A stretch of DNA of 46,495 nt from Bacteroidaceae bacterium. GTDB taxonomy: Bacteria; Bacteroidota; Bacteroidia; Bacteroidales; Bacteroidaceae. The stretch covers positions 1 to 46,495 of the forward strand of contig JAEEZS010000006.1 in assembly GCA_016291905.1 (NCBI GenBank), in the 5' to 3' direction. Shown in pieces: positions 6,877 through 16,205 of the stretch (position 1 is its first letter; the number at the start of each line of letters is the position of its first letter). Both the position numbers and the translations under genes were made by a program. The notes beneath the pieces were generated by a model. That model saw nothing but the letters and a program-made list of their open reading frames with translations. It had not been told where the DNA came from and did no database searches.

Positions 6877-9800
6877 ATGAATAGTCGGCTCATCATCTAC
6901 AAGGCGTCGGCGGGGTCGGGAAAGACCTTCACGCTGGCTGCAAACTACATCAGCTACCTGCTGGCAAACCCCGAGGCATACCGCCATCTGCTGGCAGTGA
7001 CGTTTACCAACAAGGCCACGGGCGAAATGAAGGAGCGCATCCTGAGCCAGCTCTACGGCATCAGCCACGGCCTGCCGGAGTCGGACGACTACCTCAGGGC
7101 TGCCATCGCCATGAGGGGTCTGAAGGGCGACGAGGCCACGCTGCGCACAAGGGCGGGACAGGCGCTGACGTCGCTGCTGCATAACTTCTCGGCCTTCCGC
7201 ATCGAGACCATCGACTCGTTTATGCTGAGCATCCTGCGCGGACTGGCGAAGGAACTGGAACTGGGACACGGCATGGAGATTGAACTGGACACGACTCGCG
7301 TGACACGCGAGGGAGTGCACGACTTCATAGAGGGCCTGCAACTGGACTCGCCCGAGATGGTGCCGCTGATGGACTTCATGGAGAGCAGCATCGACGACGC
7401 AGCAGGCTGGGACGTGACGAAGTCGCTCCGCTCGTTTGCCGAAAACCTCCACAAGGAGACCTTCCTGCGCCACAGCGACGAGATGGAGGAACTGATACGC
7501 CAGCAGCCTGAGGTCTTCGCCAACCTGAAGAAATCGCTGAACATGAGGGAGCAACGGGCGAAAGAGGACTGCAAGACGACGGCGCAGGCGTTCTTCGACC
7601 TGTGCGAGCGCCTAGGGGCAACGATGGACGACTTCAACAAAAAGAGCAATAGCCCCTACCCCGTCTTCCAAGCCATCATGGAGGGCAGCACGCCCGAGAT
7701 CACGGAGGCAAAAAAGAAGTACGCCACAGGCGAAAAGCCGTGGGGAAACTCAAGGTCGCCCCTGCGCGCAGCGATTGACGCAGAGAGCGACACGCTGTGC
7801 CACATGTTGCAGACGCTTATCGGCGTGCAGCACACGCTGAACACCCTCGGGCTTGTCCGCAGGAACCTATACCAACTGCAACTGCTCGGCAGCATCGACG
7901 CGAAGATTGCCGAGACGTGCCGGAGGGACAACCGCTTCCTGCTGGCCGACACGTGCCTGATGCTGATGAAGATGGCGTCGGGGCCGGGCGACACGGCGTT
8001 CATCTACGAGAAGACGGGCACGACGATAGACCACATCCTCATCGACGAGTTTCAGGACACGAGCGGCCTGCAATGGGCCAACTTCCGTCCGCTGCTAGCC
8101 GAGAACGCCGCACGGGGCAAGCAGGGCCTCATCGTGGGCGACGTCAAGCAGGCCATCTACCGCTGGCGCAACAGCGATGCCGACATCATGGCGCGTCAGG
8201 TGGAGGACGATATGCGTACTGCCGAGCCGCACACCAAGACGCTGCAGATGAACCGACGCAGCCGACAGCGCATCGTGGAGTTCAACAACCGATTCTTCAC
8301 CACCCTTGTGGAGCGGCTGACGGAGAGCGCTACCCCCTCAGCGCAAACCGCTGACCTCATAAAGAGTGCCTACAGCGACGTGGAGCAGGAGTGGAAGCCC
8401 GAGAACACGGGGGGATGTGTGAAGATTCTCGAAATGCCGAATGAGGACCGTCCTGAGGCTGTGGCAGCGCAGGTGGTGGAGTTGCTCGACGAGGGCGTCC
8501 CCCCCAATGAGATTGCCATCCTCACACGCAAGAACTTCGAGATTGGCCTGTTGGCAGAGTGGTTTGAGACGCACCCCGAGGCGCTGACGCCGTACACGGT
8601 GCGGATAGTGTCGGGCGAGGCGTACCACCTGGAGTCGTCCGATGCCGTGCGGATGCTGGTGGCTGCCATGCGCTGGGTGAAGGACGAGGACGACATTGTG
8701 TCGCTGGCGCAGGTGGGCATAGGCTATCACCGCCTGGTGGCTGCCGACGGGCTGGAGATAACGGACGTCCTCGCCCTGAAAGAGAGCCGCTACGGCCTGC
8801 CCGATGCCTTTGCCACGCAGCACGACACGCTGGCAGCACAGCCCCTGGGCACACTGGCCTACTCGCTCTACGACGCGCTGGAGATGCGGCGCATGAAGGG
8901 ACAGGCGGCATGGATGCAGACGTTCTTCGACACGGTGCAGAAGTTTGCCTCGAAGAAGGAGGGCACGCTGGGCAACTTCCTCGATGAGTGGGACGACACA
9001 CTGTGCAAGGTAGCCATTCCCTCGGGCGAGGCCGACGGCATTGTGGGCATGACCTTCCACAAGGCAAAGGGACTGGAGTTCCACTCGGTCATCATCCCCT
9101 ACTGCGACTGGAAGTTGGAAAAAAAACCAAGCAAAGACACGCAGTGGGTGGAGGTGGACCCGGAGGCCTACGAGGGCATGACGTGCCTGCCCGTGAACCG
9201 CCTGAAAGTCATGGAGGAATCGGACTTTGCCGAGGCGTACGACAGGGAGACGGGGCAGATATGGCTGGACAACCTCAACCTGCTCTACGTGGCGTTCACG
9301 CGCCCGAAAAACAACCTCATCATCATGAAAAACCCACCTTCGAACACGCTGAGCACCATTGCAGGCTTCGTTGAGCTGGGATTGACATCAGTTAGCGGGG
9401 AGCAGTTAGCGGAGAGTGAGGAAAACAACGCTAACCCCTCAACGCTAACCGCTAACCCCATAACCGCTAACCCCAACCCCCTCCTGCCCCACTCGGAGGA
9501 GCTGGGCGTGGGCTTCCACGCAGAACCCCTGCGGCTGACGTTCCGACAGTCGAACCGCTCGAAGACCTACATCAACCGAGGCGACGACAGCCCCCTGAGC
9601 GAGTTCATTGAGCAGGGCAACCTGCTGCACGAGGTGTTTGCCCGCATCCGCACGGCTACCGACGTGCCGCGCGCCGTGGACGACCTGTTCACGCAGGGCA
9701 TCATCAACAAGGCCCAGCGCACGGAGATTGCCGAGTTCGTCAGCCAGGCCGTGCAACAGCCCGGAGCGAGCGACTGGTTCAGCGGCAAGTATGAACTGTT

Positions 9801-10035
9801 CAACGAGTGCACCATCCTCACCACAGCGGCCGACGGCACGGTGAAGCAGCTCCGCCCGGACCGCGTGATGCGCGCCGAGGGACGCACGGTGGTGGTGGAC
9901 TTCAAGTTCGGACAGCCCCACGCAGAGCACAAGCGGCAGGTGGGCAACTACATGCAACGGCTTCGGGAGATGGGCTTCGAGGGCGTCGAGGGCTATCTCT
10001 GGTATGTGAAACAACAAAACATCGTATGCGTATGA
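6877..10035 (+). CDS. addA: AddA-like helicase-nuclease (RecB family)
   Basis: The 1052-aa product is a UvrD-family superfamily-1 helicase with a C-terminal nuclease, part of the double-strand-break end-resection complex that prepares DNA for RecA. Walker A (KASAGSGKT, 9-17), Walker B (ILIDEFQDTS, about 387-396), QMNRRSR and GMTFHKAKGLEF are visible. The PD-(D/E)XK nuclease at the C-terminus is intact: LLHEVF (about 916), RPDRVM and VVDFKFG (about 1004). The start is fixed by the promoter and by the usual family beginning. About 33 residues (838-870, rich in TLTANPITANP) are encoded by GTTAGCGG / GCTAACC repeats, apparently an insertion between helicase and nuclease. addB follows with a short overlap. 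Confidence 0.92.
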   Translation: MNSRLIIYKASAGSGKTFTLAANYISYLLANPEAYRHLLAVTFTNKATGEMKERILSQLYGISHGLPESDDYLRAAIAMRGLKGDEATLRTRAGQALTSLLHNFSAFRIETIDSFMLSILRGLAKELELGHGMEIELDTTRVTREGVHDFIEGLQLDSPEMVPLMDFMESSIDDAAGWDVTKSLRSFAENLHKETFLRHSDEMEELIRQQPEVFANLKKSLNMREQRAKEDCKTTAQAFFDLCERLGATMDDFNKKSNSPYPVFQAIMEGSTPEITEAKKKYATGEKPWGNSRSPLRAAIDAESDTLCHMLQTLIGVQHTLNTLGLVRRNLYQLQLLGSIDAKIAETCRRDNRFLLADTCLMLMKMASGPGDTAFIYEKTGTTIDHILIDEFQDTSGLQWANFRPLLAENAARGKQGLIVGDVKQAIYRWRNSDADIMARQVEDDMRTAEPHTKTLQMNRRSRQRIVEFNNRFFTTLVERLTESATPSAQTADLIKSAYSDVEQEWKPENTGGCVKILEMPNEDRPEAVAAQVVELLDEGVPPNEIAILTRKNFEIGLLAEWFETHPEALTPYTVRIVSGEAYHLESSDAVRMLVAAMRWVKDEDDIVSLAQVGIGYHRLVAADGLEITDVLALKESRYGLPDAFATQHDTLAAQPLGTLAYSLYDALEMRRMKGQAAWMQTFFDTVQKFASKKEGTLGNFLDEWDDTLCKVAIPSGEADGIVGMTFHKAKGLEFHSVIIPYCDWKLEKKPSKDTQWVEVDPEAYEGMTCLPVNRLKVMEESDFAEAYDRETGQIWLDNLNLLYVAFTRPKNNLIIMKNPPSNTLSTIAGFVELGLTSVSGEQLAESEENNANPSTLTANPITANPNPLLPHSEELGVGFHAEPLRLTFRQSNRSKTYINRGDDSPLSEFIEQGNLLHEVFARIRTATDVPRAVDDLFTQGIINKAQRTEIAEFVSQAVQQPGASDWFSGKYELFNECTILTTAADGTVKQLRPDRVMRAEGRTVVVDFKFGQPHAEHKRQVGNYMQRLREMGFEGVEGYLWYVKQQNIVCV
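9388..9486 (+). repeat. In-frame heptamer inverted repeat inside addA
   Basis: The left side carries two GTTAGCGG units. The right side carries repeated GCTAACC/GCTAACCCC heptamers, their reverse complement. It encodes SVSGEQLAESEENNANPSTL and TANPITANPNP without breaking the frame, in the linker before the nuclease domain. Confidence 0.8.
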
Positions 10036-12782
10036 CACCGTTCCTCTCCCTTGTGGCGCACGACCTATATGCCAAGCTGCACGGCAACCTCTCGCACACC
10101 GTCGTGGTCTTCCCGGGCAAGCGCGCCAGCCTGTTCTTCGACCAACACCTGCTGGCAGAGAGCGGGGGGCAGCCCCTGTTTGCCCCGACGTACATGACGC
10201 TGGGCGAACTGTTCGGCAGCCTCACCGACCTACGCACCGACGACACCATACGCCTCGTGTGCCTGCTGCACCGGCACTTCGAGCAATGCACGGACAAGCA
10301 CGAGAGCATCGACAGCTTCTACACCTGGGGCGAGTTGCTGCTTGCCGACTTCGACGACATCGACAAGAACCTCGTCAACCCCGACATGCTGTTCCGCAAC
10401 CTGAAGAACTACAAGGAACTGTCGTCGTCAACCGACTTCCTCACCGACGAACAGCGCGAGGTGCTGGAGCGATTCTTCGACGGATTCCACGCCTCGGAGG
10501 GGAGGTCGGAGGTCAGGAAGAACTTCCTCCGCATCTGGGAGGCTATGGCACCCATCTACCACGCGTTCCGCGAGGGGCTGAGGGCCGAAGGGCGCGCCTA
10601 CGAGGGGCAGCTGTTCCGCGACGTGGTGGAGCACTTCGACGCCTCGCGCCTCGCAGCCGAGCGGTATGTCTTTGTGGGCTTCAACGTGCTGAGTGCCGTG
10701 GAGCGGCGTCTGCTTGACCTCATACGCGACGAGGGGAAGGCGCTGTTCTACTGGGACTACGACCACTACTACCTGGACAATCCGGCTGCCGAAGCCGGCA
10801 CGTTCATCCGCATGGACATGCACCAGTATGCCAATGCGCTGGACGAGGCTGCCCTTGCCGACGTGAACCCCTACGACAACCTGCGCCGTCTGCCCCGCAT
10901 CGACATCGTCAGCGCGCCCTCCGACAACGCCCAGGCGAGCTTTGTGCACGACTGGCTGCACGACAACCTCACCAAGGAGAGGGAGCAGGAGACGGCCGTG
11001 GTGCTGGCTGACGAGAAACTTATCATGCCCGTGCTGCACGCCCTACCGATGGACCACATCAACGACATCAACGTCACCATGGGCATGCCCATGACGGAGA
11101 CGTCGGTCTATCAGTTCCTGACAGGGCTGCTGGAGGAGTTTGAGGCATGCGGGAACGATGCCGACAGGAGTGCTGACGTGGAGGAGCTGCAGCACATGAC
11201 CGAGGCTATCGACGCGAAAGGACTGGAGATGAAGCGACTGGAGCACCGCCTGCAAGAGGAGGAGGAAGCCCTCTACCGCGCCCATCTGGCTGTGAACAGC
11301 CTCATCCGCCTGGTGAGCGAGGGCACGCTGAGAGGCTCGCACAGGCTCATCGTGCGCCTGCTGTCAACGATTCTGCGCGGCACCACCATCCCCTTCCATG
11401 GCGAGCCGGCGCGGGGCCTGCAGGTGATGGGCGTGCTGGAGACGCGCAACCTCGAATTCAGGCACCTGCTGCTGCTCTCGACAAACGAGGGAATGCTGCC
11501 CAAGGCGCCTCAGGAGACGTCGTTCATCCCCTTCTCGCTGCGCAAGGCGTTCGGACTTACGACCATCGAGCGGCAGACGGCCGTCTATGCCTACTACTTC
11601 TACCGCCTCATACAGCGCGCCGAGCGGGTGACGCTGGTCTACAACAACGGCACAAACGGCCTGGACAAGAAGATTCCCTCGCGCTTTGTCACTCAATTGG
11701 AGGTGGAGTTCCCGGGGGGGATTCGGCACTTCGCCTTGCAGTCGGAAAACCTCACATCCCCCACGCTGCCCATCGAAGTGATGCCGACTGCCGAGACACG
11801 GCGCAAGCTGGCAAGGCGATTCTCGCGCAGCGTGCTGTCGCCCTCAGCGATAAAAGACTACTACACGTGCCGACTGAAGTTCTACCTAAAGTACATCGAG
11901 GGGCTGAGGTTCGACAAGGAGGACACCGATGAGGTGGACGAGAGGCAGTTCGGGAACATCTTCCACGACAGCGCCGAGCTGGCCTACAAACGGCTTACCG
12001 AGGCGGGCAACGTCGTGCAGCGGAAGGACCTGCTGAGCCTGGCAACAGACGAGGCTGCCCTGCGCGAGATAGTGCGGCAGGCGTTCTGCAAGGCGTACTG
12101 GAAGACGGAGACCGACGATGACATCCACTACACGGGCATCCACCTCATCCACTTCAGGGCCGTCTGCAAGTACCTGAAGCAGCTGCTGCACCTTGACGCG
12201 GCGCGCGCCCCCTTCACCTACATCCGGAGCGAGCTGCCTGTGAACGGGTCTGTCAAGGTCTCAACCGAAGATGGTCTTGTCGCTATTCAACTGGGAGGGC
12301 GCATAGACCGTCTGGACGAGAAAGAGGGCACCCTGCGCATCATCGACTACAAGACAGGGAGCGAGAAGAGCAATAATACTATAAATAATAGTGTGACGAG
12401 CGTTGCAGAGCTGTTTGACCACGACGTGTCGAAGAGGAAAGAGAAGGTCTTTCAGACGTTTTACTACGCCTGGCTGCTGAAGAAAAACATTGCAGGCATA
12501 CCGGAATTGCAGGCGTTCAAGGGTGCCCGCATCTCCCCTGCCCTGCTCTTCGTCCGCAGCATGTTCAATGCCGACTACGCCCCTTCCATCCAGTTAAACA
12601 ACAACACTGTCACGGACTTCGGCGCAGAGGTGTATGAGGAGTTCGACAAACGGATGCAGGCGCTGCTGAACGAGATTTTCAACCCCGACGCTCCCTACAC
12701 GCAAATCGAGAAAGAAGACGATTGCAAATACTGCGACTTCTGCGCCATCTGCGGCAGAAAGCCGAAGGATTTTACTACTTGA
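10026..12782 (+). CDS. addB: AddB-like subunit with Fe-S nuclease domain
   Basis: This 918-aa product is the partner of AddA. It lacks a canonical Walker A near the N-terminus (VVFPGKRAS instead), as in RexB-like and many Bacteroidetes AddB proteins. The C-terminal PD-(D/E)XK nuclease is intact (GRIDRLDEK, IIDYKTG at about 771). The four cysteines of the 4Fe-4S staple are present: one in YYTCRLKFYLK (about 612) and three in CKYCDFCAICG (about 899). Two in-frame starts fit: 10026, and 10032, which forms an ATGA overlap with the addA stop. I give the longer. The overlap indicates one operon and coupled translation. Confidence 0.9.
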   Translation: MRMTPFLSLVAHDLYAKLHGNLSHTVVVFPGKRASLFFDQHLLAESGGQPLFAPTYMTLGELFGSLTDLRTDDTIRLVCLLHRHFEQCTDKHESIDSFYTWGELLLADFDDIDKNLVNPDMLFRNLKNYKELSSSTDFLTDEQREVLERFFDGFHASEGRSEVRKNFLRIWEAMAPIYHAFREGLRAEGRAYEGQLFRDVVEHFDASRLAAERYVFVGFNVLSAVERRLLDLIRDEGKALFYWDYDHYYLDNPAAEAGTFIRMDMHQYANALDEAALADVNPYDNLRRLPRIDIVSAPSDNAQASFVHDWLHDNLTKEREQETAVVLADEKLIMPVLHALPMDHINDINVTMGMPMTETSVYQFLTGLLEEFEACGNDADRSADVEELQHMTEAIDAKGLEMKRLEHRLQEEEEALYRAHLAVNSLIRLVSEGTLRGSHRLIVRLLSTILRGTTIPFHGEPARGLQVMGVLETRNLEFRHLLLLSTNEGMLPKAPQETSFIPFSLRKAFGLTTIERQTAVYAYYFYRLIQRAERVTLVYNNGTNGLDKKIPSRFVTQLEVEFPGGIRHFALQSENLTSPTLPIEVMPTAETRRKLARRFSRSVLSPSAIKDYYTCRLKFYLKYIEGLRFDKEDTDEVDERQFGNIFHDSAELAYKRLTEAGNVVQRKDLLSLATDEAALREIVRQAFCKAYWKTETDDDIHYTGIHLIHFRAVCKYLKQLLHLDAARAPFTYIRSELPVNGSVKVSTEDGLVAIQLGGRIDRLDEKEGTLRIIDYKTGSEKSNNTINNSVTSVAELFDHDVSKRKEKVFQTFYYAWLLKKNIAGIPELQAFKGARISPALLFVRSMFNADYAPSIQLNNNTVTDFGAEVYEEFDKRMQALLNEIFNPDAPYTQIEKEDDCKYCDFCAICGRKPKDFTT

Positions 12783-12794
12783 CATTTCACGTCT

Positions 12795-14483
12795 ATGATT
12801 TCAGAATATCAACTCCGCATCTTGCCGCAGCAGGCCTACAACGAGCAGTCTGTGAAGGACTACATCGCCCACACCTACGGGCTCGACATCCGCACCATCC
12901 ACGCCGTGCGTGTGCTGAAGCGCAGCATCGATGCCCGCCAACGACAGATATTCGTTAACCTCAGCGTCAGGGCGTACATCAACGAACTGCCTGCGGACGA
13001 CGAATATGTCCATACCGACTACCCCAATGTGGAAGGCCGTCCGCCAGTCGTTGTCGTGGGAGCAGGTCCTGGAGGATTGTTTGCTGCGCTGCGTCTCATC
13101 GAGCTGGGCTTCCGCCCCATCGTCGTAGAGCGGGGCAAGGACGTCCACACCCGCAAGAAGGACATCGCCCGCATCAGCCGAGAGCACACCGTCGACCCCG
13201 AATCGAACTACAGTTTCGGCGAGGGAGGAGCGGGTGCCTACAGCGACGGAAAGCTCTACACCCGCAGCAAGAAGCGCGGTAGCGTGGAGAAGATTCTCAA
13301 CGTCTTCTGCCAGCACGGCGCCTCGGTGTCGATCCTCTCCGACGCGCACCCCCACATCGGCACCGACAAGCTGCCCCGCGTGATTGAGAACATGCGCAAC
13401 ACCATCCTGGGCTGTGGTGGAGAGGTTCACTTCGAGACGAAGATGACAGGGATACTCATAGAGAAGGAGTGCGTCGCAGGGGTGGAGTGCGAGGGAGGAA
13501 AGACATTTCGCGCCCCTGCCGTCATCCTTGCCACAGGACACTCGGCGCGCGACGTCTATCGCTGGCTGTACGCCAATGGCGTGGAGATTGAGGCAAAGGG
13601 CATTGCCGTAGGCGTCAGGCTGGAGCACCCTGCTGAACTCATAGACCAGATTCAGTACCACAACAAGAACGGGCGCGGGCGCCACCTGCCTGCGGCGGAG
13701 TACAGCTTTGTCACTCAGGTGGATGGGCGGGGCGTCTATTCCTTCTGCATGTGTCCGGGAGGCTTTGTGGTGCCTGCTGCCTCGGGGCCCGAGCAGGTAG
13801 TCGTCAACGGCATGTCGCCCTCGGGGCGCAACGGACGCTGGAGCAACGCCGGCATGGTCGTGGAGATCCATCCGGAGGACATTCAGAAAATTAAAAATGA
13901 GGAATTAGGAATGAGGAATGATGTTGTAGATGACTGCGCTGCACAACCCATTTCTAAATCCTCATTCCTAATTCCTAATTCTCCCTCTCCCCTCGCCGTC
14001 CTGGAGTTTCAGGAACAGCTTGAGCGCTTAGCGTGGCAGCAGGGAGGGATGCGTCAGACAGCTCCGGCACAGCGCATGGGGGATTTCGTGCATCGGAAAC
14101 TCTCCTACGACCTTCCCTCCAGCAGCTACAGCCCGGGGCTGATATCGTCGCCCCTGCACTTCTGGATGCCTGAATTCATTGCAAGCCGCCTACAGCAGGG
14201 CTTCGAGCACTTCGGGCGTCAGAGCCGGGGATTCCTCACCAACGACGCCTGCCTCATCGGCGTGGAGACGCGCACCTCCTCCCCCGTCCGCATCATACGC
14301 GATAAAGAAACCCTGCAGCACGTACGTCTGCAGGGGCTCTTCCCTTGCGGTGAAGGGGCAGGATATGCGGGAGGCATCGTCTCAGCCGCTATAGACGGAG
14401 AGCGATGTGCCGAAATGGCAGCCAGTTATTCCTCGTCGTCACGCAACGACGTGGAGGCACGCACGGTGACGGTACGGTTGTAG
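12795..14483 (+). CDS. FAD-dependent oxidoreductase, COG2509 type
   Basis: The 562-aa product has an N-terminal alpha/beta lead-in (1-75) and an FAD-binding Rossmann motif VVVGAGPGGLFAALRLIELG (about 85-104). It also has ERGKDVHTRKKDI, the SFGEGGAGAYSDGKL loop, VILATGHSARD and a C-terminal FPCGEGAGYAGGIVSAAIDG motif closing the FAD site. These match the uncharacterised COG2509 dehydrogenases; the substrate is unknown. It starts 12 nt after addB and is probably cotranscribed. Two oddities are visible. About 32 residues near 366-397 come from an AATTAGG-type inverted repeat. The last ~19 residues (SSSSRNDVEARTVTVRL) lie in antisense of the symporter's 3' end, a 58-nt convergent overlap. Confidence 0.88.
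   Translation: MISEYQLRILPQQAYNEQSVKDYIAHTYGLDIRTIHAVRVLKRSIDARQRQIFVNLSVRAYINELPADDEYVHTDYPNVEGRPPVVVVGAGPGGLFAALRLIELGFRPIVVERGKDVHTRKKDIARISREHTVDPESNYSFGEGGAGAYSDGKLYTRSKKRGSVEKILNVFCQHGASVSILSDAHPHIGTDKLPRVIENMRNTILGCGGEVHFETKMTGILIEKECVAGVECEGGKTFRAPAVILATGHSARDVYRWLYANGVEIEAKGIAVGVRLEHPAELIDQIQYHNKNGRGRHLPAAEYSFVTQVDGRGVYSFCMCPGGFVVPAASGPEQVVVNGMSPSGRNGRWSNAGMVVEIHPEDIQKIKNEELGMRNDVVDDCAAQPISKSSFLIPNSPSPLAVLEFQEQLERLAWQQGGMRQTAPAQRMGDFVHRKLSYDLPSSSYSPGLISSPLHFWMPEFIASRLQQGFEHFGRQSRGFLTNDACLIGVETRTSSPVRIIRDKETLQHVRLQGLFPCGEGAGYAGGIVSAAIDGERCAEMAASYSSSSRNDVEARTVTVRL
13891..13985 (+). repeat. In-frame heptamer inverted repeat inside the COG2509 gene
   Basis: The left arm has AATGAGG, AATTAGG, AATGAGG and AAT (about 13896-13919). 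The right arm has its inverted complement, ATCCTCATTCCTAATTCC (13959-13976) and more. About 39 nt of non-repeat sequence separate the arms. The element is read through in frame. Confidence 0.85.
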
Positions 14484-16003
14484 CAGGCAAACATGCCCTT
14501 GACAGCCTCCTTGTTCTTCACAGGCGTAAAGACGCTTACCACAGGCACTACCACCAGCCCGAGCAGCATGGCAAGCACGCCGGCATTGATGGGCGACGAG
14601 AAGTAGGGATTGAGGAACGTGTGCCCCGTGAAGGTGCCGTACATGCAGCCGCACATCACACCCACACCCACAATGAAGCTGGCCCACACGGCAGCGGGCG
14701 AGGTGCGCTTCCAGTACAGCCCGTAGAGGAACGGAGCCAGGAACGCGCCAGCCAGAGCACCCCAAGAAATACCCATCAGCTGGGCAATGAACGTGACAGA
14801 GCTCTTCGCCTGCACGATAGCCAGCACACTCGACACGATGATGAAGAACAACACCAGCAGACGGATGCAGAGCAGCTGCGAGGATTCCTTCATCGTCTTT
14901 CCGCCTCGCGACACGGCAGGCGAAATGATGTCGAGCGTCAGCGTGGAGCCCGACGTCAGCACCAGCGACGAGAGCGTGGACATGGACGCGGAAAGCACCA
15001 GAATGATAACCACACCAATCATCACATCGGGCAGCGAAGCCAGCATGGAGGGGATGATGCTGTCGTACACAGGTGTGCCGGCAGCGGTATATTCAATGGC
15101 TGAGCCGTAAAGCTGTCCGAAGCCGCCTAGGAAGTAACAGCCTCCAGCCACGATGAGTGCGAAGAACGTCGAGATGAACGTGCCCTTGCGGATGGCAGCC
15201 TCGTCGCGGATGGCGTAGAACTTACCTACCATCTGCGGCAGACCCCATGTGCCCAGCGACGTCAGCAGCACCACACCCAGCAGGTAGATGGGCTGTGGTC
15301 CGAAGAAGGAGACAAACGCTCCGTTCAGGTTGGGCGCTGCCTCGGAGGGGAGCTGCGACAGACGTGCCACAGCCTCGCTGAAGCCCCCGTTGCCATTCAG
15401 CACAGCCATCACCACGGCGCAGATGCCCACCAGCATGATGATGCCCTGAATGAAGTCGTTGACAGCCGTTGCCATATAGCCGCCCAGCAGCACGTAGGCG
15501 CCTGTCAGCACAGCCATGCCTACCACACACCACGTGTAGTCGATGCCAAACGCCATGCCGAAAAGGCGCGAGAGGCCGTTGTAGAGCGAAGCCGTGTAGG
15601 GCACGAGGAAGATGAAGACGATGACCGAGGCTGCCACCTTGAGGGCTGTGGAGCCGAAACGCTGCCCGAAGAAGTCGGGCATGGTGGCGCTCTGGAGATA
15701 CTGCGTCATCAGCCTCGTGCGACGTCCCAGGATGCGCCACGCCAGCAGCGAGCCAATCAGCGCATTGCCCAAGCCAATCCACGTGGCAGACATACCGTAC
15801 TTCCAGCCGAACTGTCCCGCATAGCCCACGAAGATAACCGCCGAGAAATACGACGTGCCAAACGCAAACGCCGTGAGCCACGAGCCCACGTTACGTCCGC
15901 CCAGCACGAATCCCTGCACACCTGCCGCACTCTTACGGCAATACCATCCCACGCCAATCATCACGGCGAAGAACACAATCAGAAGAATAATCTTCACTAC
16001 CAT
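14426..16003 (-). CDS. Sodium:solute symporter (SSS family)
   Basis: The product is about 525 aa, starting at MVVKIILLIVFF. It has some 13 hydrophobic segments and the SSS pattern (GGRNVGSWLTAFAFGTSYFS, GGYMATAVNDFIQG, GSTLTLDI). It would couple sodium entry to uptake of an organic solute, which cannot be named from sequence. The frame extends 14 codons upstream to 16045, but the -7 box at 16043-16050 lies over that start, so 16003 is preferred. The last 58 nt overlap the 3' end of the convergent flavoprotein gene. Confidence 0.9.
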   Translation of the reverse strand: MVVKIILLIVFFAVMIGVGWYCRKSAAGVQGFVLGGRNVGSWLTAFAFGTSYFSAVIFVGYAGQFGWKYGMSATWIGLGNALIGSLLAWRILGRRTRLMTQYLQSATMPDFFGQRFGSTALKVAASVIVFIFLVPYTASLYNGLSRLFGMAFGIDYTWCVVGMAVLTGAYVLLGGYMATAVNDFIQGIIMLVGICAVVMAVLNGNGGFSEAVARLSQLPSEAAPNLNGAFVSFFGPQPIYLLGVVLLTSLGTWGLPQMVGKFYAIRDEAAIRKGTFISTFFALIVAGGCYFLGGFGQLYGSAIEYTAAGTPVYDSIIPSMLASLPDVMIGVVIILVLSASMSTLSSLVLTSGSTLTLDIISPAVSRGGKTMKESSQLLCIRLLVLFFIIVSSVLAIVQAKSSVTFIAQLMGISWGALAGAFLAPFLYGLYWKRTSPAAVWASFIVGVGVMCGCMYGTFTGHTFLNPYFSSPINAGVLAMLLGLVVVPVVSVFTPVKNKEAVKGMFACYNRTVTVRASTSLRDDEE

Positions 16004-16042
16004 AATTCCTAATACCTTTTTGATAATTTGAAAAAAACTGGG

Positions 16043-16050
16043 CAAAAGTA
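16043..16050 (-). promoter_or_regulatory. -7 box TACTTTTG for the symporter
   Basis: On the minus strand TACTTTTG fits TAnnTTTG and would start transcription near 16037. That places the translation start at 16003, not 16045. Confidence 0.6.
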
Positions 16051-16165
16051 CTATAAAAAACCGACATACAGCCCACTTTTTCTTTCTTTTTTACGTTTTC
16101 AGCCCATTTTTCGTTTTCCAGCACATACTTGGCAGTCGCAAAACAAGGTTAAAAACGCAAATATG

Positions 16166-16197
16166 TTTGGCATTTCGTCCGTCTTGCACTATCTTTG
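16166..16197 (+). promoter_or_regulatory. uvrB promoter, TTTG-N20-TATCTTTG
   Basis: The -33 TTTG is at 16166-16169 and the exact-consensus -7 TATCTTTG at 16190-16197. It lies 8 nt before the uvrB ATG, so the leader is at most a few nucleotides. Confidence 0.85.
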
Positions 16198-16205
16198 CAT
16201 TTTCT

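Noticed and set aside
8326..8362. Second GCTNACC-like element in addA (GCTACCCCCTCAGCG...GCTGACC)
   Set aside because: It is too short and diverged to separate from ordinary coding sequence.
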